Below are positions 1 to 5,319 of a stretch of DNA of 5,556 nt, piece by piece. Below the pieces are notes generated by a model. The model searched no databases. It was not told the DNA's origin and worked only from the letters and a program-made list of their open reading frames with translations. The stretch lies in the NCBI GenBank assembly GCA_015061765.1, contig SUVZ01000284.1, positions 1 through 5,556 of the forward strand, in the 5' to 3' direction. Numbering within the stretch: position 1 is the stretch's first letter; every line of letters starts with the position of its first letter. Position numbers and translations under genes: made by a program. The DNA is from Lentisphaerota bacterium (GTDB taxonomy: Bacteria; Verrucomicrobiota; Kiritimatiellia; RFP12; UBA1067).

Positions 1-298
1 GTGCAACATTGACAGTTTAATACAGAACGCTTTAACTTGCCTTGATAGTCAAGCAAGAACAAACATATATCCAAAGTCGAATACGTAACCGCAAGTTCAA
101 CCGGCCTTGGATCAAGATATTTTGCATCAAATCCTGTTTTTGCCCCCCCAAAAAAATAAGCCTTGTCGACAATTTACCCAACTTATGAAACTCTGCGCCT
201 CCGCGTTAAAACCAAACATTTGCCAGAAATTACAGAATCGACTTGCAGTAACTTTCAGAACTTGCGTTTAGTTCTGGACACGACGCTTAATTTGGCTT
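1..298. other. AT-rich intergenic stretch without a convincing gene
   Basis: No frame here has a good start with a ribosome site. The minus strand is open from 173 to the left edge (57 codons, including FFGGAKTGFDAKYLDPRPVE) but begins right after a stop, has no ATG and only TTG codons as late candidate starts. A bulged hairpin, CTTGCCTTGA (36-45) with TCAAGCAAG (49-57), is present without a U-tract on either strand. A C7A7 homopolymer run occupies 143-156. A plus-strand frame starting at TTG 163 runs through the repeat region to 414 and does not look like a protein. Confidence 0.5.
191..206. repeat. CTCTGCGC/CTCCGCGT octamer doublet
   Basis: Two adjacent 8-base units, CTCTGCGC (191-198) and CTCCGCGT (199-206), differ at two positions and stand out as GC-rich in an AT-rich spacer. 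Short CTCTGCG-type tandem units occur in intergenic repeats of several bacterial groups, as far as I recall. It lies about 95 bases before the octamer-built inverted repeat and shares its 8-base period, so the two may be one element. The perfect palindrome TTGTCGACAA (163-172), next to a C7A7 run (143-156), could mark its left side. Confidence 0.35.
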
Positions 299-401
299 TT
301 GCTTTCGCTACTTGGAGCTTCGGAGATTCGGAGTTTAGGAGAGTTTTCAGAATCTATTCTCATTTTCTCCTATTCTCCAAATCTCCCAGAAGCGAAAGCA
401 A
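299..401. repeat. Long imperfect inverted repeat built from 8-base units
   Basis: The outer arms GCTTTCGCTACT (301-312) and AGAAGCGAAAGC (388-399) pair 11 of 12. Inside, four plus-strand octamers follow without gaps: GGAGCTTC (314-321), GGAGATTC (322-329), GGAGTTTA (330-337), GGAGAGTT (338-345). Four related octamers face them on the minus strand: GGAGATTT (386-379), GGAGAATA (378-371), GGAGAAAA (370-363), TGAGAATA (362-355). The unit starting GGAG repeats every 8 bases in both arms, and the arms match 18 of 21 over the core. The 5' arm carries about one octamer more than the 3' arm can pair with. A transcript would fold into one long stem. The neighbouring DNA is AT-rich and non-coding, so a dispersed or miniature mobile repeat is the likeliest explanation. 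Confidence 0.7.
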
Positions 402-424
402 GTCATCTCAATGAATATTCACGT

Positions 425-570
425 GTGAGCGCGTGCGGGGTACTACACGAATAGACTCACCCGTCAACCTTCAGGCTGACGGCAGGTTCTTTGCAGGCAA
501 GCGCCTGACGCCATCAACAAGATACGCTTCTCTCATGCAGTGCATATCTGAAATACCGTCGCGCACAATG
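425..570. other. Hairpin-rich non-coding region; possible small RNA
   Basis: No credible gene is present here, but three hairpins lie in a row. Hairpin 1 pairs GTGAG (425-429) with CTCAC (456-460) and, inside, CGTG (432-435) with CACG (446-449). Hairpin 2 pairs CCGTCA (461-466) with TGACGG (477-482), plus CC/GG closing a TTCA loop. Hairpin 3 pairs CAGGC (494-498) with GCCTG (503-507) around AAGC. A fourth weak one is ATGC/GCAT (535-545). As an alternative long-range pairing, GTGAGCG (425-431) could close with CGCGCAC (560-566), with one mismatch. The terminator at 571-608 follows. I do not recognise a known RNA family (not tRNA, tmRNA, RNase P or SRP). Strand is undecided; the plus strand has the better terminator tail, but no good promoter is visible. 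Confidence 0.35.
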
Positions 571-608
571 AAAGGCAGGGGGTTGAATATCCCTGCCTTT
601 CCTTTTAT
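571..608. terminator. Terminator hairpin after the ABC operon, possibly bidirectional
   Basis: AAAGGCAGGG (571-580) and CCCTGCCTTT (591-600) form a perfect 10-bp stem around a 10-base loop. It begins 27 bases past the DUF4340 stop, so it most likely ends the minus-strand operon. However, the minus-strand side continues CATTGTGCG, a poor U-tract, while the plus-strand side continues CCTTTTATT, a better tail. It may therefore also, or mainly, terminate a plus-strand transcript from the 425-570 region. Confidence 0.75.
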
Positions 609-627
609 TCGGATATCCAAATCGATA

Positions 628-1683
628 TCACTTCTTGGACTTGCCGTCGTCCTTCTTTTCGTCCTTCTTCGGCTCTTCCTTCGCCTTAACGAGATCCTTG
701 CGGGACTTGCTCATCGAATCGGCGGAGTAGGACGAGATTAGGTATGTCCACTTGCCTACCTTGGCGTTGAAGTCCTTGACGGCCTTTTCAAGCGTCGCGT
801 TCTCGGTGGCGTTGGTTCCAACCGGCGCGAACGCCGCCGAAACCTTGAAGTAGCGGTCAGCCCCCGAAGCGTTTCCGATCTTGGCCGTATAGCTCTGTCC
901 ATTCTTCAAGGACACCGCGTACACGCTGCCCGTAGCGAAACCGAACTCAGCCTCGGGTTTCTTTGGATCGGCGACGTTGTTGAAGTCCAGATACGAGAGC
1001 GCGGAATCGAGCGAGTACGTTTTGGACGTATCGAGCTCCTCCTTCGCCCCGAGACCCTCGAGGCTCCAGGTGGAGTCCTTGCGCGTCAGTTTGACCGTCT
1101 TACCGTCCTTCGTGTAGGACACCGCCTTCACGTCAGCCGACGGAACGGAGCAGATGCGCGATTCGCACCACTTCTTCGGATCGCCGTCGAACGCGTCGAG
1201 CGAATCCTTGACCAGCACCACGCCGTCGCCGAACTTCACGTAGCGGCCATCGGGGTAACCGCCGCCGCCAAACTGCGCGGCCTGACCGCGCGGCTTGGAC
1301 ATATGCTGTTCGCCAAGCGTGACAGAGGCGAGGACCGCGCCCTTCGCATTCTTGAGATCCACTTTCGTGCCGCTTTCGATCTTCTGGCCGCGGGCGGTCT
1401 GACCGACGGTGAGATCCTTGAGCTTGAGAAGGTTCTCGCGGATTTTCGTGACATCCGCCGGATAGCCGTAGAGGGAATCTATCACCCAACCACTGTCGGT
1501 GGCGGCAAGAGTCACCTTGCCGCCGACATCGACCTTCGCCACCTCGGACACGTCAAACGCCGGAAGGACGGGCTTGCCGTTGAGGTTGGACGACTTGATC
1601 TTGCGTCCGGAGTTGCAGAAGTACGCCGCTCCGCCGAGAACGGCGGCTGCAGCAGCGAGAATTACCAGATTCTTGTTGGTCAT
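628..1683 (-). CDS. DUF4340 domain protein, membrane-anchored
   Basis: The 351-residue product has an N-terminal hydrophobic segment (about 5-22, Ala/Leu-rich) that should work as an uncleaved anchor or signal peptide. Cys23 follows AYF, which is not a proper lipobox, so lipoprotein processing is doubtful. The remainder looks like DUF4340 (PF14238 type), a beta-rich extracytoplasmic fold: repeated short strands with tryptophans in GWVIDS (65-70), TWSLEG (205-210) and a closing KWTYLISSYSADSMSKSRKDLV (311-332). DUF4340 genes commonly follow GldA/GldFG-type transporter genes, and here the gene is third in that operon. Family function is unknown; a periplasmic partner of the GldG domain is a reasonable inference. 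Cys173 and Cys178 (KWCESRIC) could form a disulfide. The tail from about 334 is almost only Lys, Glu and Asp with one Gly and one Ser, a disordered charged end. The TGA stop lies 27 bases before the terminator hairpin. Confidence 0.85.
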   Translation of the reverse strand: MTNKNLVILAAAAAVLGGAAYFCNSGRKIKSSNLNGKPVLPAFDVSEVAKVDVGGKVTLAATDSGWVIDSLYGYPADVTKIRENLLKLKDLTVGQTARGQKIESGTKVDLKNAKGAVLASVTLGEQHMSKPRGQAAQFGGGGYPDGRYVKFGDGVVLVKDSLDAFDGDPKKWCESRICSVPSADVKAVSYTKDGKTVKLTRKDSTWSLEGLGAKEELDTSKTYSLDSALSYLDFNNVADPKKPEAEFGFATGSVYAVSLKNGQSYTAKIGNASGADRYFKVSAAFAPVGTNATENATLEKAVKDFNAKVGKWTYLISSYSADSMSKSRKDLVKAKEEPKKDEKKDDGKSKK

Positions 1684-1693
1684 TTCCTGTAAA

Positions 1694-1700
1694 CCTTTCC
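1694..1700 (-). promoter_or_regulatory. Ribosome binding site for the DUF4340 gene
   Basis: GGAAAGG lies in the 18-base gap after the fusion gene's stop, ten bases before ATG 1683, the same spacing as the AAAGGA before the ATPase gene. A second AGGAA directly touches the ATG and is too close to serve. This supports 1683 as the start. Confidence 0.6.
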
Positions 1701-1701
1701 C

Positions 1702-4314
1702 TTAGTGCTTTCTGCGCTTGAGACCGCGGAAGATGCCGAAGAACACGACCAGCGCGGGGATTGCGAGGATGTTCAGCACCTTGAGCATGAGACCGAGGCT
1801 GTCGATGTCGGCGGTGAGCTCCTTGCGGACGTTCTTGAGCTGGCGGCGCGTGTCGGCCTGGACCTTGCGGAACTGGTCGATCTCCTCCTGCTGTTCGCGG
1901 GAGAGTATCATGCGGTCGTTTCCGCTCTTCTGTTTCTGGAGCGCAGAGAGGCGCTGCTGCGTCTCCTGAAGGGCGGCCTCAAGCTCGCTCTGCTTGCGCT
2001 GCCACTTGGCCATCGCCTTGGCCTCAAGCTCGTTGACCTTCACGAACGGACGGTTCGACGGCCCGCGCGAACGGACGCCGATGAGCTCCTCGCGACCGGC
2101 GTACTGCTCGATGATGTTGGAGAACAGCACGAGGTTGTCGTTGATAGGCTGGGCGATTGGCCCGAAGATCGTGTTCATCGTCTGGACGCAGAAGTTGTCC
2201 GCGAGGAAGTCGGAATCGGCGAATATCACGACAGCGCCCTTTCCGGATGCGACGACCTCGGGAATGGCGTTCGTGGAGCCTTCCGTCCAGTCCGGCCCCT
2301 TCGGGAACGCGGTCTTGAACGTGCCGGAGAGGCGCGCCGCAAGCGTGCGCTTCACGCCGTCGGGACGGAGCTCCTTCATCATCGCACCCATTCCGAACTG
2401 GGCGCCCATGCGGTCGATCATGCATGCGCTGTCGGCCGAGGTCGTCATGAGGGGCTCGAACTCGAGCCCGTCCGTCTTGGCGAACGAAAGAGCGCCGGAG
2501 AACGGAAGCATGACCTGGGTGAGGCCGGAGACCACGATGTCGCCATCATCCATGTTGGAGGACGTGAGCGAAAGGAACGCCGGATTCTCTTCGGCGCGGC
2601 CGTTGCCGACGCCGAGCTTGGTTGCCGCGGCAAGGTCTGCGACAAGCTTGGAGGTGTCGAACGAAACGCCCCATGCGTCGAAGAGCTTGCCGAGCGTGGA
2701 GGGACCGTCCTGTCCGCCCATCTGCATCATCATCGGATTCTGCTGCTGGCGGGAGGAAAGCATGTCCATCACGCTGAACGGATCGACGCACGCGATGAGA
2801 CGTCCGCCCTTGATGACGAACTGATCGATCGCGAAGAGGGTCTTCTCCGAAAGATCCTTGGCGTGGAGCACGACGAGAGCCTTCACGTCGCTGTCGATGG
2901 ACTCCGCGGTCGGCGAGATCTCGCGCACTTCGTAGTCCTTGGAGAGCTCCGTGAACGCCGCCCAGCCGGGCTGCGGACGCTGACCCTGCATCATCATCAT
3001 CTGGTTCGGCTGCTGGCCCATAACGCCCTGGAGTGAGGTCATGAGACCAAGCACGGGACGCTCCGGCCACGCGACGCGCGTAACGAGGCGCGTAACGTCG
3101 TACTCGAGCGTGGATTCGGTGCGCTGGCTGAAGCGGGCAAGAGTCTCTTCACGGTCGCCGCACACGGCGACGAGGCCGAAGTACATGGGTTGGCCGAACG
3201 GCGTGACGTTCTGCGGCTCGACGCCGTAGCGCTGCGCCCACTCCTCGGCATCGGAATCAGGCTTCGGATCGTAGGCCTCGAGCACGATGTTTCCGTTTCC
3301 GGCAAGCTCGTACTCCTTGAGGAGGCTCTGGACCTGGTTCGCATAGGTCTTGATCGCCATGGGCGTTTCGGCGGAGGACGAACTGAAGTAGAACTTCAGC
3401 GTGACGTTCTCGTCGAGTTTGCCGAGCACTGCCTTGGAACCCTTGGATAGCGTGTAGAGGCCTTCGGCGGTGAGGTCGATGCGGAGAGACATGGACGCGA
3501 GGATGAGGTTCGCGGCTCCGAGCACGGCGGCGAGGAGCAGGAGACCGAGGGCGCCCTTGGACCTGCCGTTCTTCTGTCCGTCGGTGGCTGCATGCGCGGC
3601 GGCGAGCATGAACACCATCACCGCCACATAGTAGCCGATGTCAGCGAAGTCGATGACGCCGCGGCGCAGCGACTCGAAGTGAGACATGAGCGAGCATGAC
3701 GCGACAGCATTCACGACGGCGGCAGGCACGCCCCAGCCGGCGACGGCGTTGACAACGGGATCAAAACCGATGAGCAGCATCGCAAACGTGATGGCGAGGG
3801 CTGCGACGAAACCGATAACCTGACTGCGCGAGAGCGAGGACGCGAACACGCCGATGGCGGTCGCCGCGCCCGCGAGCAGGAAGCTGCCGAGATATCCGCA
3901 GAACACAGCGCCCCAGTCGGGGGAACCGAGCCATGCGGTCGTCGCGACGACGGGGAACGTCAGCGCCAGGCCGATGCCGATGAACGCCCATGCGGCGAGA
4001 AACTTTCCGACGAGAGCCTGCGTAAGCGTCACGGGGAGCGTCAGGAGAAGCTCGATCGTGCCGTTGCGGCGCTCTTCCGCCCACGAACCCATCGTGGCCG
4101 CCGGCACCAGAAGGAGGTACACCCACGGATGCCAGAAAAAGAACGGGGTAAGGTCGGCCTGGCGACGCTCATAGAGCATGGCCACTCCGAACGTGAGGAA
4201 TCCCGCGAGAACGAGAAACGCCACGAGGAACACATAGGCGACAGGCGAGTCGAAATAGCTCTTGAACTCGCGGCCGAACACCGTCCTGATATTGCAGTTC
4301 TTGCACTTGAACAT
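1702..4314 (-). CDS. GldF-GldG fusion: ABC-2 permease joined to GldG/ABC_transp_aux extracytoplasmic domain
   Basis: This 870-residue protein joins two parts that are separate genes in Flavobacterium. Residues 1-245 are an ABC-2 permease (GldF-like): it opens with GREFKSYFDSPVAYVF, then hydrophobic segments at about 26-48, 60-75, 103-126, 136-158, 166-184 and 227-244, with the family block WAEERRNGTIELLLTLPV at 78-95. A further helix at 254-275 starts the GldG part (ABC_transp_aux, PF09822 type), recognisable from DLTAEGLYTLSKGSKAVL (280-297), DPFSVMDML (511-519), VVIFADSDFLADN (695-707) and the GREELIGVRSR/RPF region (740-757). A predicted coiled coil (about 762-835, rich in Gln, Glu, Lys, Arg) leads to a last helix (841-863) and a basic tail. 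The large middle should lie outside the cytoplasm. Oddities: Met/Gln-rich loops at 434-450 and 522-538, and a CxxC at residues 4-7. It should pair with the ATPase upstream; substrate unknown. Confidence 0.9.
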   Translation of the reverse strand: MFKCKNCNIRTVFGREFKSYFDSPVAYVFLVAFLVLAGFLTFGVAMLYERRQADLTPFFFWHPWVYLLLVPAATMGSWAEERRNGTIELLLTLPVTLTQALVGKFLAAWAFIGIGLALTFPVVATTAWLGSPDWGAVFCGYLGSFLLAGAATAIGVFASSLSRSQVIGFVAALAITFAMLLIGFDPVVNAVAGWGVPAAVVNAVASCSLMSHFESLRRGVIDFADIGYYVAVMVFMLAAAHAATDGQKNGRSKGALGLLLLAAVLGAANLILASMSLRIDLTAEGLYTLSKGSKAVLGKLDENVTLKFYFSSSSAETPMAIKTYANQVQSLLKEYELAGNGNIVLEAYDPKPDSDAEEWAQRYGVEPQNVTPFGQPMYFGLVAVCGDREETLARFSQRTESTLEYDVTRLVTRVAWPERPVLGLMTSLQGVMGQQPNQMMMMQGQRPQPGWAAFTELSKDYEVREISPTAESIDSDVKALVVLHAKDLSEKTLFAIDQFVIKGGRLIACVDPFSVMDMLSSRQQQNPMMMQMGGQDGPSTLGKLFDAWGVSFDTSKLVADLAAATKLGVGNGRAEENPAFLSLTSSNMDDGDIVVSGLTQVMLPFSGALSFAKTDGLEFEPLMTTSADSACMIDRMGAQFGMGAMMKELRPDGVKRTLAARLSGTFKTAFPKGPDWTEGSTNAIPEVVASGKGAVVIFADSDFLADNFCVQTMNTIFGPIAQPINDNLVLFSNIIEQYAGREELIGVRSRGPSNRPFVKVNELEAKAMAKWQRKQSELEAALQETQQRLSALQKQKSGNDRMILSREQQEEIDQFRKVQADTRRQLKNVRKELTADIDSLGLMLKVLNILAIPALVVFFGIFRGLKRRKH

Positions 4315-4317
4315 GGC

Positions 4318-5043
4318 TTACTTGCCCTCCCCTTGCATCGTGAGATTGCGGAACACGACGTCAAGCTTGCCGGACGCATCCATCTTGCGGAGCTCCTCCG
4401 GCGTGCCGTCGGCCTTGATTTCACCCTGGGCGATGACGATTGCGCGCGTGCACACCGCATCGACCTCTTCGAGAATGTGGGTGGAGATGATGATCGCCTT
4501 CTCGGACGCCATCTCCTTGATCATTTCACGGACCACGTACTTCTGGTTCGGATCGAGGCCGTCCGTCGGCTCATCCATGATGAGCACCTTCGGATCGTGG
4601 ATGATGGCCTGAGCGAAGCACGTGCGCTGGCGGTAGCCCTTGGAGAGCGTATCGATCGTCTGGCGCGCGACCGTCGTAAGACGGGCCTTCTCGAGAACCG
4701 CCTCGACCTTGGCCTTCGCCTCCGCGCCGTTGAATCCGCGGATCTTCGCGATGAACTCGAGGAACGCCTCGACAGTCATCGCACGGTAGGAAGGCGCGTT
4801 CTCAGGCAGGTATCCGATGCACGACTTTGCGGCGACAGGATCCTTCAGCATGTCGTGACCGCAGATCACGGCCGTGCCGGACGATGGCGGAATGAAACCG
4901 GTGACCATCCGCATTGTCGTAGATTTTCCGGCGCCGTTAGGGCCGAGGAACCCAAGCACTTCGCCCTTTCCGACAGAGAAGGATACGCCCTTCACAGCCT
5001 GGAAAGAACCGAAGTTCTTTTTCAGATTTTCAACTTTCAACAT
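4318..5043 (-). CDS. gldA: GldA-type ABC transporter ATP-binding protein
   Basis: This is the cytosolic ATPase that would power the permease encoded next to it. The 241 residues carry the full nucleotide-binding set: Walker A GPNGAGKST (34-42), signature LSKGYRQR (133-140, replacing LSGGQ), Walker B VLIMDEPT (153-160, catalytic Glu158), D-loop GLDP (162-165) and switch His189 in STHIL. The Q-loop position reads GYLPEN, with Glu instead of Gln, and LSKGY is also as expected for the GldA/ABC-2 export subfamily, so neither suggests loss of function. Length is slightly short; GldA proteins are often about 300 residues. I chose ATG 5043 because AAAGGA lies about ten bases upstream, the protein then starts MLKVENLKKNFG like the family, and the promoter lies between this ATG and an in-frame ATG at 5100. 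The stop is three bases before the next gene. The symbol is by homology; gliding function is not implied. Confidence 0.93.
   Translation of the reverse strand: MLKVENLKKNFGSFQAVKGVSFSVGKGEVLGFLGPNGAGKSTTMRMVTGFIPPSSGTAVICGHDMLKDPVAAKSCIGYLPENAPSYRAMTVEAFLEFIAKIRGFNGAEAKAKVEAVLEKARLTTVARQTIDTLSKGYRQRTCFAQAIIHDPKVLIMDEPTDGLDPNQKYVVREMIKEMASEKAIIISTHILEEVDAVCTRAIVIAQGEIKADGTPEELRKMDASGKLDVVFRNLTMQGEGK
4326..4332 (-). promoter_or_regulatory. Ribosome binding site for the GldFG fusion, inside the ATPase gene
   Basis: GGGGAGG lies within the last codons of the ATPase gene, ending 11 bases before ATG 4314. It is the strongest Shine-Dalgarno match in the operon and, with a 3-base intergenic gap, indicates translational coupling of the ATPase and permease. 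It fixes the start of the fusion protein at MFKCKNC. Confidence 0.7.
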
Positions 5044-5141
5044 TTCGTCTTTGTCCTTTCGAAGTGTGAGATTATACCAAAACAACCGATCCCGCGCCAT
5101 AACCGCAGAACGGAATATCTAAATCTGTCATTGTCCTCCAT
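5037..5141 (-). CDS. Possible 34-residue leader ORF overlapping the ATPase start
   Basis: ATG at 5141-5139 opens a 34-codon frame (begins MEDNDRFRYSVLRLW) ending in TGA at 5039-5037. The TGA overlaps the first codons of the ABC ATPase gene, so stop and start are interleaved, the layout expected for translational coupling. The upstream sequence has a good ribosome binding site, AGGAAAGGA, nine bases before the ATG. Against it: the peptide resembles nothing I know, it is arginine-rich with no obvious signal or membrane segment, and the strong TATAAT box at 5076-5071 lies inside it. A transcript from that promoter would lack the ORF start; only a transcript from farther upstream would carry it. 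It may be a small real gene, a regulatory leader peptide, or chance. Confidence 0.25.
   Translation of the reverse strand: MEDNDRFRYSVLRLWRGIGCFGIISHFERTKTKC
5065..5100 (-). promoter_or_regulatory. Extended -10 promoter of the ABC operon
   Basis: The minus strand has TATAAT at 5076-5071, a perfect sigma-70-type -10 box, preceded by TGG to give the TGn extended -10 form. Seventeen bases upstream there is only TGGCGC, a poor -35, which extended -10 promoters tolerate. Transcription would start near 5064, leaving a leader of about 20 bases with an AAAGGA ribosome site. This position rules out the upstream in-frame ATG at 5100 as the ATPase start. No experimental support is available. Confidence 0.6.
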
Positions 5142-5190
5142 AAATTCGTGTCCTTTCCTCTTCAGAAATGTCTCAAATGTATCAAACATA

Positions 5191-5209
5191 TATTAACGGA
5201 ATGTTAATA
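5191..5209. promoter_or_regulatory. Operator-like palindrome TATTAAC-N5-GTTAATA
   Basis: TATTAAC (5191-5197) and GTTAATA (5203-5209) are perfect 7-base inverted repeats separated by GGAAT, a size and symmetry typical of a dimeric transcription factor site. It sits about 115 bases upstream of the TATAAT box and 150 bases upstream of the ABC ATPase start, in the only intergenic spacer between tsf and the operon. It is AT-rich and too unstable for a terminator. The binding protein is unknown; no regulator gene is adjacent. Chance occurrence in AT-rich DNA is possible. Confidence 0.4.
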
Positions 5210-5260
5210 GACTGAAGAAAACACCCGCCATGGCAGCAATGGACCTAATTCCTTGTAAAC

Positions 5261-5300
5261 ACAAAACCGACAGCTCCCCAAGAGGAACAGTCGGTTCTGT
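5261..5300 (-). terminator. Intrinsic terminator after tsf
   Basis: The minus strand has AACCGAC (5296-5290) pairing perfectly with GTCGGTT (5271-5265). Inside are further pairs broken by two mismatches and a short loop; outside, three more pairs follow one mismatch. The 3' side runs straight into TTGTGTTT, a U-rich tail on the minus strand only. The position 19 bases after the tsf stop and the strand-specific tail make this the end of the tsf transcript. Confidence 0.82.
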
Positions 5301-5319
5301 TGCGTCTGCACGGGCTATC

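Noticed and set aside
36..57. Hairpin CTTGCCTTGA/TCAAGCAAG as a terminator
   Set aside because: The stem has a bulge and neither strand has a T-rich tail after it.
299..401. CRISPR array
   Set aside because: The repeats are 8 bases, contiguous and inverted about a centre; there are no spacers.
163..414. An 83-codon plus-strand frame starting at TTG
   Set aside because: It has no ribosome site, an improbable composition, and runs through both arms of the octamer inverted repeat, which explains its openness.
471..545. A short minus-strand frame with MREAYLVDGVR, reminiscent of thiolase N-termini
   Set aside because: The likeness covers only about ten residues, the typical following residues are absent, the frame stops after 24 codons and there is no ribosome site. 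Probably chance, though a gene remnant cannot be fully excluded.
433..741. A 102-codon plus-strand frame
   Set aside because: It crosses the hairpin block and the terminator and then runs antisense into the DUF4340 gene; no family resemblance.
1705..3036. A 443-codon plus-strand open frame opposite the GldFG fusion gene
   Set aside because: It is antisense to a gene with clear family motifs; its translation is rich in Arg, His, Glu and Leu with no domain, as expected from the complement of GC-rich codons.
5044..5100. Longer ATPase start at ATG 5100 (19 extra residues)
   Set aside because: The TATAAT promoter and the AAAGGA ribosome site both lie between 5100 and 5043, and the extra residues do not fit the family.
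4129..5196. A 355-codon plus-strand open frame opposite the ATPase gene
   Set aside because: Same reasoning: it mirrors the ATPase gene, has no recognisable motif, and its tail runs into the promoter spacer.
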